DNA of 35,339 bases. Origin: Stomatobaculum sp. Lineage in GTDB: Bacteria > Bacillota_A > Clostridia > Lachnospirales > Lachnospiraceae. Shown here piece by piece: positions 24,665 through 33,003 of this stretch. Numbering within the stretch: the first letter of the stretch is position 1; each line of letters opens with the position of its first letter. A model generated the notes under the pieces. It saw only the letters and a program-made list of their open reading frames with translations. It was not told where the DNA came from and made no database searches. The translations under genes were made by a program, and so were the position numbers. The stretch spans positions 1 through 35,339 of the forward strand of contig JAFSYO010000100.1 in the NCBI GenBank assembly GCA_017449925.1, read 5' to 3'.

Positions 24665-24693
24665 TTGACAAATCCTTGATAAAAAGGTAGAAT
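24665..24693 (+). promoter_or_regulatory. Promoter of the tRNA-Lys gene
   Basis: -35 TTGACA (24665-24670), 17-bp spacer, -10 TAGAAT (24688-24693), about 43 bp before the mature tRNA. Confidence 0.75.
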
Positions 24694-24736
24694 GTGTTTC
24701 GTGCTCAGGTGAAATATGAGTACGAAACACGTATTT

Positions 24737-24809
24737 GCGCCCTTAGCTCAGTTGGTAGAGCAGTAGACTCTTAATCTATTTGTCCAGGGTTCGAGTCCCT
24801 GAGGGCGCA
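24737..24809 (+). tRNA. tRNA-Lys (anticodon CTT)
   Basis: A 73-nt cloverleaf: acceptor stem GCGCCCT/AGGGCGC with discriminator A, D-arm GCTC/GAGC, anticodon loop CTCTTAA giving anticodon CTT, T-arm CAGGG-TTCGAGT-CCCTG. The CCA end is not encoded. It decodes AAG. It has its own promoter and terminator. Confidence 0.97.
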
Positions 24810-24816
24810 CTGAAAA

Positions 24817-24861
24817 GGTCTTGATTTCGGTTGCTGCGAGAGCCGGGGTCAGGGCTTTTTT
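24817..24861 (+). terminator. Terminator after tRNA-Lys
   Basis: A 14-bp stem including several G-U pairs (24817-24830 with 24843-24856) followed by TTTTTT. Confidence 0.65.
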
Positions 24862-24877
24862 ATGCTCCCAAATAAAT

Positions 24878-24917
24878 AAAGCTCCCGGATCAGTGTCAGG
24901 ACAGATCCGGGAGCTTT
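24878..24917. terminator. Terminator after gpmI
   Basis: Perfect 14-bp stem AAAGCTCCCGGATC and its complement (24878-24891 with 24904-24917). The minus-strand side continues ATTTATTTATT and the plus-strand side CATTTTTTAT. It ends gpmI and may serve both directions. Confidence 0.85.
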
Positions 24918-24948
24918 CATTTTTTATTTCGATGCTGAAGAGCTGCGT

Positions 24949-26535
24949 TTATTTCGTGATAGATTCCAGCCATTCCTTCGGAGGCTCATAACCCAGCAGC
25001 TTCACAACAGTTGCCGCGACATTTGCCAGCCCGAAGTCATCTCCTTCCTTGACCTCTGTTCCTTCCGGTCCGTTATAGATCGCGAAAGGTACTCTTGCCA
25101 GGGAGTGGCTGGTTTTGGGCTTCGGCGAGCCGTCGGGATTTGTTCCCTTATCGTACATTTCATCGGAGTTTCCATGGTCCGCCGTCACGATCAGGGTGTA
25201 GTCCATTTTCTTGCAGGCATCCATCACTCTGCGGAGATTCAGGTCGACACTTTCGACACCTATGATCGTAGCTTCATAGTTTCCTGTGTGTCCCACCATA
25301 TCGCCATTAGGATAGTTGCATCTCAGGAACTGATACTTGCCGGATTCGATGGCTTCTACCATGAGATCCGTCACTTCGGTCGCTTTCATCCAGGGCTTCA
25401 GCTCAAACGGGATGATGTCGGAAGGAACTTCTATCCAGGTCTCAAGTTCGTCGGAGAATTTCTCGGAACGGTTGCCGTTCCAGAAATATGTCACATGACC
25501 GAATTTCTGGGTCTCGGAGCACGCAAAGCTCTTTACGCCTTTTTCGACAAGGAGCTCGGACATCGTATGCTCGATGTGCGGAGGCTGCACCAGGAAGTTG
25601 TCAGGGAGCTTCAGATCTCCGTCATACTGCAGCATTCCTGCATAGAACACATCCGGTTTCCTGACCATGTCGAACTTGTCGAAACCTTTGTTCATATAGT
25701 CAAAAGCCTTGGAGATCTCAACCGAACGGTCGCCGCGGAAGTTAAAGAGGATCACGGAGTCGCCGTCCTCTACGGTCCCGGCAGGCACACCGTCCTTGCC
25801 AACCACGAATCCGGGGAGGAACTGATCCGTATATCCGCCCTCTGCGCGCAGTGTTTCAATGGCTTCCCTTGCAGAAGCGAACATTCTTCCGTCGCCCAGC
25901 ACATGGAGATGCCATCCCTGTTCCACCATGGACCAGTCTGCCTCATAACGATCCATTGTAATGACCATACGTCCGCCGCCGGAAGCGATCGCGCCGTGGA
26001 ATGTGCCGTCATTCAGTTCCGCGAACAGATCTTCCATCTGATCCACATACTGCAGCGCGCTTGTCTCAGGCACATCACGTCCATCAAGCAGGATGTGGAC
26101 ACGAACTTCTTTCAGGCCTTCCTTTTTGCATTCCTTGATCATGGCGATCAGATGTGAAATGTTGGAATGTACATTTCCATCAGAAAGCAGTCCGAGGAAA
26201 TGCATCTTTCCGCCATGAGACTTCGCGAATTCAGCTGCGCTTTTCCAGGCGGCGGAATCGAAGATCTTTCCGCTTTCAATGGACTCATTCACGAGCTTTG
26301 CTCCCTGGGAATAAATCTGTCCGCAGCCAAGGGCATTGTGACCGACCTTGGAATTGCCCATGTCATCATCGCTGGGAAGACCGACAGCGGTTCCGGATGC
26401 TTTGATCGTGGTATGGGGCCATTTTGTCATCAGTTCTTCGATCTGCGGTTTGTAGGCATGCAGAACAGCATTGCCCTTGTCCTTTTCAGTCCATCCGACG
26501 CCATCCATGACGACCAGTACTACAGGTTTGCTCAT
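24949..26535 (-). CDS. gpmI: 2,3-bisphosphoglycerate-independent phosphoglycerate mutase
   Basis: A 528-residue Mn-dependent glycolytic enzyme interconverting 3- and 2-phosphoglycerate, of the alkaline phosphatase superfamily. Metal-binding D11 (VVMDGVG), the nucleophile S62 in DDDMGNSKVGHNALG, LLDGRDVPETS, NFRGDRSVE and the C-terminal VTADHGNSDEM metal site are all present. The ATG at 26535 with AAGGAG upstream is chosen; a longer reading would start at the -35 box. It is monocistronic with its own promoter and terminator, and not clustered with other glycolytic genes here. Confidence 0.96.
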   Translation of the reverse strand: MSKPVVLVVMDGVGWTEKDKGNAVLHAYKPQIEELMTKWPHTTIKASGTAVGLPSDDDMGNSKVGHNALGCGQIYSQGAKLVNESIESGKIFDSAAWKSAAEFAKSHGGKMHFLGLLSDGNVHSNISHLIAMIKECKKEGLKEVRVHILLDGRDVPETSALQYVDQMEDLFAELNDGTFHGAIASGGGRMVITMDRYEADWSMVEQGWHLHVLGDGRMFASAREAIETLRAEGGYTDQFLPGFVVGKDGVPAGTVEDGDSVILFNFRGDRSVEISKAFDYMNKGFDKFDMVRKPDVFYAGMLQYDGDLKLPDNFLVQPPHIEHTMSELLVEKGVKSFACSETQKFGHVTYFWNGNRSEKFSDELETWIEVPSDIIPFELKPWMKATEVTDLMVEAIESGKYQFLRCNYPNGDMVGHTGNYEATIIGVESVDLNLRRVMDACKKMDYTLIVTADHGNSDEMYDKGTNPDGSPKPKTSHSLARVPFAIYNGPEGTEVKEGDDFGLANVAATVVKLLGYEPPKEWLESITK

Positions 26536-26631
26536 AAGTGTTTCTCCTTTTGCTTGTTGTCTATGCAGTAAATAAATCACGCCTTGTTTCTGATGCATAA
26601 TGCCCCGATAAGGATCATTCTTTGTTATTTT

Positions 26632-26661
26632 ATTATGATGTAAAAGACAAGGCTCTGTCAA
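26632..26661 (-). promoter_or_regulatory. Promoter of gpmI
   Basis: Minus-strand -35 TTGACA (26656-26661), 18-bp spacer, -10 CATAAT (26632-26637); leader of about 90 nt. Confidence 0.7.
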
Positions 26662-26728
26662 CAGTTCCAGCAGAGGATGGACGAGAGAAGAAATGTATAA
26701 AAGGCGGCTGTTTTTATGATTTCATTTT

Positions 26729-27298
26729 TTAAAAGATCTGCCCCATTTTTCCCAGCACCTCTTCGGACACCCCCAGACCTTCGAGAAGCCCCTGGATCCT
26801 CTGAATCTGCTCCAGAGTTTCTCCGGAAGCGGCTTCTGCCCGTTCCTGCAGTTCCTTTTTCAACTCCGGAATTCGGCTTTCCACGGTATTTTCGGGTGAA
26901 TGGTCCAGGTCGTCCAGCTTCTTCACTGAAGAAAGCATGGACATCATGTTGAAAAGGACTTCCACTTCGTTTCCGCTCATGGCGTCCTTTGCGCGCTCTT
27001 CCAGTGCGGATGCTTCTATCTGGGCTGCATCCAGCTCTTGTGTCAGTTCTGCCTCAAATTTTTCCAGGGAACGCAGCAGCGCTTCGGGATCGTGTTCATT
27101 TTCACGGATCAGCCGGAGCGCTTTTTCATACTGCGCTTCCAGCTTGTCTGCTGGATGGCCGGGCTGTACTGCTGCCGTGTTGAAACCTCCGGGCTGCACT
27201 GCCGGCTCACCGAAGGTTCCGGACGTTTCTGTTTCTTTTATATCTGTTTCTTCAAAGATATCCCCGGTCAGTTTTTTTAAAAAATCAAAGAGCGGCAT
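26729..27298 (-). CDS. Hypothetical coiled-coil protein
   Basis: A 189-residue soluble protein that I do not recognise. It begins MPLFDFLKKLTGDIFEE, has a Pro/Gly-rich linker (about 33-48), then a long, highly charged helical stretch (about 50-165; LEAQYEKALRLIRENEHDPEALLRSLEKFEAELT and similar) likely to form coiled coil. It has no signal peptide and no membrane segment. AGGGGG lies eight bases before the ATG, and reading frame and codon use look genuine. It lies between gpmI and cysK on the same strand, with gaps of about 190 bp on both sides, so it is probably transcribed alone. Confidence 0.7.
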   Translation of the reverse strand: MPLFDFLKKLTGDIFEETDIKETETSGTFGEPAVQPGGFNTAAVQPGHPADKLEAQYEKALRLIRENEHDPEALLRSLEKFEAELTQELDAAQIEASALEERAKDAMSGNEVEVLFNMMSMLSSVKKLDDLDHSPENTVESRIPELKKELQERAEAASGETLEQIQRIQGLLEGLGVSEEVLGKMGQIF

Positions 27299-27433
27299 TT
27301 ATATTTCCCCCTTGCGGTTTTAATCATGGTTCCCTCTTCCGGTGCTCCGCGCTACAGAAAAGTCTATACTCATTATAAACCACAAAGACATATTGACCAA
27401 TGGCACAGGCCGTTTTAACATTCCGTGCAATTG

Positions 27434-27460
27434 AAAAGGGCTGCCGAAGGGCAGCCCTTT
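27434..27460 (-). terminator. Terminator of cysK
   Basis: An 11-bp perfect stem AAAGGGCTGCC/GGCAGCCCTTT (27435-27445 with 27450-27460), four-base loop, TTTT on the minus strand after it. Confidence 0.85.
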
Positions 27461-27491
27461 AAAGGGAAATGCTGTATTCAGACGGAAGTTT

Positions 27492-28427
27492 TTATGCTTC
27501 CGTGAACAGGGCGGTGGAGTAGTAGCGGTCTCCGCTGTCGGGAAGCAGGGCCACGATGACCTTGCCCTTGTTCTCCGGGCGCTTTGCGAGGGCGATGGCG
27601 CCGAAGAGGGCAGCGCCGGAAGAAATGCCGACGGAAATACCTTCCTTCTTTGCCAGGAGCTTTGCGGTATCAAAGGCCGCCTGTCCCGGTGCCTTGAAGA
27701 CTTCGTCGTAGATCTTCGTATTCAGGACGTCCGGAACAAATCCGGCGCCGATTCCCTGGATCTTGTGGGCTCCGGCTTTTCCTTCCGAGAGCACCGGGGA
27801 ATCCTCCGGCTCCAGAGCGACGATCTTGATGGCGGGATTCTTCTCCTTCAGGAATTCGCCGGTGCCGGTCAGGGTGCCGCCGGTGCCGACGCCCGCGATG
27901 AAGATATCTACTTTGCCGTCCGTATCATTCCAGATTTCGGGACCGGTGGTCGCCTTGTGGACGGCCGGGTTGGCCGGATTCACGAACTGGCCGGGAATGA
28001 AGCCGCCCGGGATCTCCTTCGCAAGCTCCTCTGCCTTCGCGATGGCGCCCTTCATGCCCTTGGCGCCTTCCGTCAGCACGATCTCCGCACCGTAGGCCTT
28101 CAGGATGTTGCGGCGCTCCACGCTCATGGTCTCCGGCATCGTCAGAATGATGCGGTAGCCCTTGGCAGCGGCGATGGCAGCGAGGCCGATGCCGGTGTTG
28201 CCGGAGGTGGGCTCGATGATGACGGAGCCTTCCTTCAGAAGACCCTTCGCTTCCGCGTCCTCGATCATCGCTTTCGCAATGCGGTCCTTCACACTTCCTG
28301 CCGGGTTGAAATACTCCAGTTTCACGAGGATCATCGCCTCAAGACCCAGTTCCTTTTCAATGTTCGTTACCTCGACCAGAGGTGTGTTTCCGATCAGTCC
28401 CAGAGTTCCTTTATAAATATTAGCCAT
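27492..28427 (-). CDS. cysK: Cysteine synthase (O-acetylserine sulfhydrylase)
   Basis: A 311-residue PLP enzyme that makes cysteine from O-acetylserine and sulfide. The PLP lysine is K47 in NPAGSVKDR, the substrate loop PTSGNTG is 73-79, and the phosphate-binding [10 protein letters not shown] and C-terminal SSGAALFGA are typical. It lies 82 bp downstream of metY on the same strand with no terminator between them, so metY-cysK is probably one sulfur-assimilation transcript controlled by the metY leader. A strong hairpin follows its stop. Confidence 0.95.
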   Translation of the reverse strand: MANIYKGTLGLIGNTPLVEVTNIEKELGLEAMILVKLEYFNPAGSVKDRIAKAMIEDAEAKGLLKEGSVIIEPTSGNTGIGLAAIAAAKGYRIILTMPETMSVERRNILKAYGAEIVLTEGAKGMKGAIAKAEELAKEIPGGFIPGQFVNPANPAVHKATTGPEIWNDTDGKVDIFIAGVGTGGTLTGTGEFLKEKNPAIKIVALEPEDSPVLSEGKAGAHKIQGIGAGFVPDVLNTKIYDEVFKAPGQAAFDTAKLLAKKEGISVGISSGAALFGAIALAKRPENKGKVIVALLPDSGDRYYSTALFTEA

Positions 28428-28509
28428 GATATCTAACCTGCCTTTCTGATAATTGTTTTACTATGAAAGTCCGCAAAGCGCAAGGTGCTTCGAGCAAGTG
28501 TCTTAAGTC

Positions 28510-29793
28510 TTACTCTACAGCTTTGAAGCCGTTTTCAAGGTCTTCGATGATGTCGTCGATGTGCTCTGTCCCGATGGAGAGACGGATCGTGTTAGGCCTG
28601 ATTCCCTGGTCGAGGAGTTCCTCCTCCGACAGCTGGGAATGTGTGGTGGAAGCCGGGTGGATCACAAGGCTCTTTACGTCCGCGACGTTGGCGAGTAGAG
28701 AGAAGATCTTCAGATTGTCGATGAAGTCCCAGGCTTCTTTCTGTCCGCCTTTGATGTCGAAGGTAAAGATGGATCCGCCGCCATTTGGGAAGTATCTCTC
28801 ATACACCGCGTGGTCCGGATGGTCCGGAAGGGAGGGGTGATTAACTTTTTCCACCTGAGGGTGGCTGCTCAGATACTCGACGACTTTCTTTGTGTTCTCC
28901 ACATGCCTGTCCAGACGGAGCGACAGTGTCTCTACGCCCTGCAGGAGAAGGAACGCGTTGAAGGGAGAGATCGCAGCGCCAGTATCCCGGAGGAGGATCG
29001 CCCGGATGTAGGTCACGAAGGCTGCCGGCCCGACAGCGTCGTAGAAGGATACGCCGTGGTAACTCGGGTTGGGAGCGGCGATGTTCGGATATTTCCCGCC
29101 GGCGCTCCAGTCGAACTTGCCGGACTCCACGATGATGCCGCCCAGGGTCGTACCGTGGCCGCCGATGAACTTGGTGGCGGAGTGGACCACGATGTCCGCA
29201 CCGTGCTCGATGGGGCGGATCAGGTAGGGAGTACCGAAGGTGTTGTCCACCACTACCGGGAGGCCGTACTTGTGGGCGATCTCCGCGATGGCGTCGATGT
29301 CGGGAATATCACTGTTCGGATTCCCGAGGGTCTCCAGATAGACAGCCCGGGTATTCTCCTTGATGGCTGCCTCCACTTCCTGCAGGTTATGGGCGTCCAC
29401 AAAGGTCGTTTCGATGCCGTACTGCGGAAGGGTGTGGGAGAGGAGATTGTAGCTGCCGCCGTAGATGGTCTTCTGCGCCACAATGTGTCCGCCGTTCGCT
29501 GCCAGCGCCTGGATGGTGTAGGTGATGGCCGCTGCGCCGGAAGCCAGGGCCAGGGCTGCGCTTCCGCCCTCCAGGGCCGCGAGCCTCTTCTCCAGGACAT
29601 CCTGGGTGGAGTTGGTCAGTCTTCCGTAGATGTTGCCGGCGTCCCTCAGACCGAAGCGGTCCGCCGCGTGCTGGCTGTTGTGAAAGACATAGGACGTGGT
29701 CTGGTAGATCGGGACAGCGCGGGCGTCAGTCGCCGGGTCTGCCTGTTCCTGTCCAACGTGCAGCTGCAGGGTCTCAAATCTGTATTTACTCAT
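28510..29793 (-). CDS. metY: O-acetylhomoserine sulfhydrylase (aminocarboxypropyltransferase)
   Basis: A 427-residue Cys/Met-metabolism PLP enzyme. It most likely forms homocysteine from O-acetylhomoserine and sulfide, the direct sulfhydrylation route to methionine. Markers: the start FETLQLHVGQEQADPATDARAVPIYQTTSYVF typical of MetY, the PLP Asp D183 (VVDNTFGTPYL), the PLP Lys K208 (VVHSATKFIGGHG) and length above 420, longer than MetB/MetC. The ATG at 29793 follows AGGAG. A long structured leader (about 378 nt) precedes it. A cystathionine-lyase-type activity cannot be fully excluded by eye. Confidence 0.92.
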   Translation of the reverse strand: MSKYRFETLQLHVGQEQADPATDARAVPIYQTTSYVFHNSQHAADRFGLRDAGNIYGRLTNSTQDVLEKRLAALEGGSAALALASGAAAITYTIQALAANGGHIVAQKTIYGGSYNLLSHTLPQYGIETTFVDAHNLQEVEAAIKENTRAVYLETLGNPNSDIPDIDAIAEIAHKYGLPVVVDNTFGTPYLIRPIEHGADIVVHSATKFIGGHGTTLGGIIVESGKFDWSAGGKYPNIAAPNPSYHGVSFYDAVGPAAFVTYIRAILLRDTGAAISPFNAFLLLQGVETLSLRLDRHVENTKKVVEYLSSHPQVEKVNHPSLPDHPDHAVYERYFPNGGGSIFTFDIKGGQKEAWDFIDNLKIFSLLANVADVKSLVIHPASTTHSQLSEEELLDQGIRPNTIRLSIGTEHIDDIIEDLENGFKAVE

Positions 29794-29835
29794 CGTGATA
29801 TTCTCCTCTGTAATTGATAATGTATAACTGACCCG

Positions 29836-29900
29836 ATCCATTCGGATGCCGATCCCGTAATCTCGCTGCTTCGCAGCTTCGAACGGTATCTGGCTCCTTT
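29836..29900 (-). promoter_or_regulatory. Conserved leader RNA element, copy 1 (metY)
   Basis: A 65-nt element matching the iscS leader copy at 63 of 65 positions, with positions 29843-29900 identical. In the transcript sense it starts AAAGGAGCC and folds as stacked helices GCC/GGC, GAT/ATC and CCGT/ACGG around an inner GCTGC-GAA-GCAGC hairpin, followed by a small ATCC/GGAT hairpin. It ends 43 nt before the metY ATG. It matches no RNA family I know. Confidence 0.7.
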
Positions 29901-29953
29901 TTTCAGTCTGGGTGATGTTTTGCCGTGAAAGTAAGAACCGGAGGGTTCCGGGC

Positions 29954-29990
29954 AAAAAAAGACCCGGGAACCTCTTTATAAGCTCCCGGG
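29954..29990 (-). terminator. Intrinsic terminator inside the metY leader
   Basis: Minus-strand stem CCCGGGA/TCCCGGG (29984-29990 with 29963-29969), helped by CTT/AAG inside, then TC and a run of seven T (29954-29960). Because it lies within the leader, it should act as an attenuator rather than an end of transcription. Confidence 0.75.
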
Positions 29991-30019
29991 CAAATGGCAT
30001 ACGAAAATGCTTTCCAGCA

Positions 30020-30142
30020 TCAACATCGTACTGAATCAAGGCGCGCGTTTCTTAAGCCGAACGCCTCAGCCACAGGATATGCCCGGGAGTAAAGCATTCG
30101 ACAGCATATGCCGTTCAGTTTTCCCGTGATGGTGCGGAACAT
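30020..30142 (-). CDS. Candidate leader peptide of metY (40 aa)
   Basis: A 40-codon reading frame starting ATG-TTC-CGC at 30142 with an ideal AAGGAGG eight bases upstream, about 30 nt after the predicted transcription start. It has tandem Cys codons TGC-TGT at positions 13-14 (30101-30106) and ends in a third Cys codon (TGT) just before TGA. The segment encoding residues 18-21 contains CTCCCGGGCA (+ strand 30080-30089), which can pair with the left arm of the downstream terminator. The layout resembles amino-acid attenuators. The peptide itself has no recognisable domain. Confidence 0.6.
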   Translation of the reverse strand: MFRTITGKLNGICCRMLYSRAYPVAEAFGLRNARLDSVRC

Positions 30143-30177
30143 TCCTGTGTCCTCCTTGAGTAGATTTTGTTTTCCCA

Positions 30178-30210
30178 AATATAACAGTATCGACCTACTA
30201 TGTCAATGGG
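30178..30210 (-). promoter_or_regulatory. metY promoter with Rrf2-type box
   Basis: Minus-strand -35 TTGACA (30201-30206), 17-bp spacer, -10 TATATT (30178-30183). The + strand box CCTACTATGTCAATGGG (30194-30210) covers the -35 region and closely matches the box at the iscS promoter. Confidence 0.7.
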
Positions 30211-30237
30211 TTTATTGCAAAAATTTTCTCCTCTGCT

Positions 30238-30621
30238 TCAGATCTTGTTTCCGGTCCTTTTCTGGTAATCCTCCAGGGCGGACTGGATCGCTTCCTCCGC
30301 CAGCACGCTGCAGTGCATCTTATAGGCAGGCAGGCCGTCCAGAGCCTCCGCCACTGCCTTGTTGGTCAGCTTCTTCACTTCGCTGACCGGCTGTCCTTTG
30401 ATCAGTTCCGTCGCCATGGAACTGGACGCGATGGCGCTGCCGCAGCCGAAGGTCTCAAATTTCACGTCTTTTACGATATCATCCTCGATCTTCAAGTACA
30501 TCTTCATGATATCGCCGCACTTTGCATTGCCGACTTCGCCGATTCCGTTCGCATCCTCGATCACGCCGACGTTGCGGGGATTGCGGAAATGATCCATTAC
30601 TTTTTCGCTGTATAAAGCCAT
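30238..30621 (-). CDS. iscU: Fe-S cluster scaffold protein (IscU/NifU N-terminal type)
   Basis: A 127-residue scaffold on which [2Fe-2S] clusters are assembled with sulfur from the cysteine desulfurase. The three conserved cysteines are C35 (NAKCGD, with D37), C60 (FGCGSA) and C104 (HCSVLAEEAI, next to H103). There is no NifU C-terminal domain. It lies 14 bp downstream of iscS with GGAGG before its ATG, so the two are an operon. The LPPVK motif recognised by the HscA chaperone is absent, as usual in Firmicutes lacking HscA/B. Confidence 0.95.
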   Translation of the reverse strand: MALYSEKVMDHFRNPRNVGVIEDANGIGEVGNAKCGDIMKMYLKIEDDIVKDVKFETFGCGSAIASSSMATELIKGQPVSEVKKLTNKAVAEALDGLPAYKMHCSVLAEEAIQSALEDYQKRTGNKI

Positions 30622-30635
30622 TTTTCTGCCTCCTC

Positions 30636-31820
<1,185 letters not shown>

Positions 31821-31861
31821 ATGGTTTTCTCCTTTGTAAACATCGGTTTATTTATGACTCA

Positions 31862-31926
31862 ATCCGTCCGGATGCCGATCCCGTAATCTCGCTGCTTCGC
31901 AGCTTCGAACGGTATCTGGCTCCTTT
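31862..31926 (-). promoter_or_regulatory. Conserved leader RNA element, copy 2 (iscS)
   Basis: Second copy of the 65-nt element; 31869-31926 is identical to 29843-29900. The two substitutions outside that block fall in the loop of the terminal ATCC/GGAT hairpin, so all helices are preserved. It ends 42 nt before the iscS ATG, almost exactly as in metY. A short CCCGC/GCGGG hairpin lies just upstream in the transcript. Confidence 0.7.
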
Positions 31927-31982
31927 GTTCACGTCAATTCCCGCAGGCGGGACTTGAAATCTGATTTAATCTGTCGGATGGA

Positions 31983-32016
31983 ATTATAACTCCTATTAAC
32001 CTACTGTGTCAATAGG
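31983..32016 (-). promoter_or_regulatory. iscS promoter with Rrf2-type box
   Basis: Minus-strand -35 TTGACA (32007-32012), 18-bp spacer, -10 TATAAT (31983-31988). The + strand box CCTACTGTGTCAATAGG (32000-32016) overlaps the -35; CCTATT (31992-31997) and AATAGG (32011-32016) form an outer inverted repeat. Confidence 0.75.
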
Positions 32017-32037
32017 CGAAAACCAACAAAGAATCTC

Positions 32038-32069
32038 TTGATTTACCTATTTGCCTACTATATAATAGG
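32038..32069 (+). promoter_or_regulatory. Promoter of the Rrf2 gene with overlapping box
   Basis: -35 TTGATT (32038-32043), 17-bp spacer, -10 TATAAT (32061-32066). CCTACTATATAATAGG (32054-32069) covers the -10 and CCTATT lies at 32046-32051, consistent with autorepression. Confidence 0.7.
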
Positions 32070-32097
32070 GAAAAAACAGGGAAGGGAGGGATTCTTC

Positions 32098-32505
32098 ATG
32101 ATCTCGACAAAAGGACGCTATGCCATCCGCGTCATGATAGATCTCGCGGAAAATGACAACGGCAGCTACATCCCTCTGAAGGATATCGCCGCGAGGCAGG
32201 GGATCTCCAAAAAATATCTGGAGATCATCGTTAAGGAGATGGTCACCGGCGGACTTCTGGTCGGAGCCAGCGGAAAAGGCGGGGGATACAAGCTTGTCAG
32301 GAAGCCGGAGGAGTATCCTGTCGGCGAGATCATCGAGCTGATGGAAGGCCCTCTGGCGACGGTCGCGTGCCTCGCGGAAGGAGCCGCGCCCTGTCCCAGG
32401 GCCGCAGCCTGCGAGACACTTCCTCTGTGGGCAGAATATGACAAACTGACCCACGATTATTTCTACAGCAGATATCTCAGCGACCTGGTAAAGAAGGGAA
32501 GCTGA
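32098..32505 (+). CDS. Rrf2-family transcriptional regulator (IscR/CymR-like)
   Basis: A 135-residue winged-helix regulator. MISTKGRYAIRVMIDLA is the diagnostic N-terminus; the recognition region is around IPLKDIAARQGISKKYLEIIVKEM, and the wing contains GKGGGYKL. Three cysteines (C91, C99, C105; spacing CX7C, CX5C) stand where IscR holds a [2Fe-2S] cluster, although IscR spacing is CX5CX5C. CymR-type relatives lack these cysteines, so cluster sensing is plausible. ATG at 32098 with GGGAGGG upstream; an earlier in-frame start lies upstream of the transcription start. Divergent from iscS-iscU; likely controls that operon, itself and metY-cysK. Confidence 0.88.
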   Translation: MISTKGRYAIRVMIDLAENDNGSYIPLKDIAARQGISKKYLEIIVKEMVTGGLLVGASGKGGGYKLVRKPEEYPVGEIIELMEGPLATVACLAEGAAPCPRAAACETLPLWAEYDKLTHDYFYSRYLSDLVKKGS

Positions 32506-32583
32506 GAAGGAAAAAATCTTTGCGGTCTCCGGCAGGAAGACAGAAACATCAGACAGAAACACCGGAGTGTTGGAAAAGCTGTA

Positions 32584-32613
32584 TTGACATCTGTTATACA
32601 TGGGGCTTATAAT
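32584..32613 (+). promoter_or_regulatory. Promoter of the trp T-box transcript
   Basis: -35 TTGACA (32584-32589), 18-bp spacer, -10 TATAAT (32608-32613). Transcription should begin near 32620, just ahead of the T-box stem I. Confidence 0.8.
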
Positions 32614-32621
32614 TCAGAAAA

Positions 32622-32919
32622 TTACATAACATAAACCGATGAAGCGGAGATAACGGCAGTGATGCCTTTACAGAGAGTCCGGGGAGCTGAGAGCCGGGCG
32701 GGAAACAAGCTGTCAAATGGACCGCGGAGGGCGCAGGGAAATGCGGGAGTACCCGCAGAGTATTCTGCGACGCCGGAGGCAGGCGTAAACTGCCGGGGAT
32801 ATGATGGTATCCTGCTAAGCGCACGGGTCATGCCGTGAATCAAGGTGGCACCGCGGATAGTATATTAATTATTCGTCCTTGACAGAACAAGAGTATGTTC
32901 TGTCAGGGACTTTTTGTTT
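32622..32919 (+). promoter_or_regulatory. T-box riboswitch, probably tRNA-Trp specific
   Basis: A full T-box leader. Stem I bears the usual AGAGAGTCCGGGG and GCTGAGAGCCGGGCGGG stretches. The invariant T-box AAGGTGGCACCGCGG is at 32842-32856. The candidate specifier codon TGG at 32718-32720 (AAATGGACC) fits tryptophan. The antiterminator bulge TGGC would pair with a tRNA ending GCCA, as tRNA-Trp does. The terminator is the 15-bp stem 32875-32889 with 32896-32910, followed by TTTTTGTTT. Uncharged tRNA-Trp should permit read-through into trpD. Confidence 0.93.
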
Positions 32920-33003
32920 GCCCGAAAGCCTTGAGCCTGTCGGCATGGGAAAAGTTTTTGACGGAACAGCCATACGGCGAAGGCCGGCGGAAAGGAGAAC
33001 ACC

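Noticed and set aside
29794..30039. N-terminal extension of MetY reading back through the leader
   Set aside because: It would translate the conserved RNA element and the terminator, lacks a ribosome site, and the homologous protein begins at MSKYRFETLQLH.
29794..30237. SAM (S-box) riboswitch or T-box in front of metY
   Set aside because: Neither the S-box core motifs nor the T-box sequence GGTGGNACCNCG is present; the leader has a different architecture.
32038..32097. Longer N-terminus for the Rrf2 regulator
   Set aside because: The extension begins in the -35 box, upstream of the predicted transcription start, and family proteins start at MISTKGRYA.
32506..32580. Terminator after the Rrf2 gene
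   Set aside because: Only weak, short pairings and no T-run; not strong enough to report as a feature.
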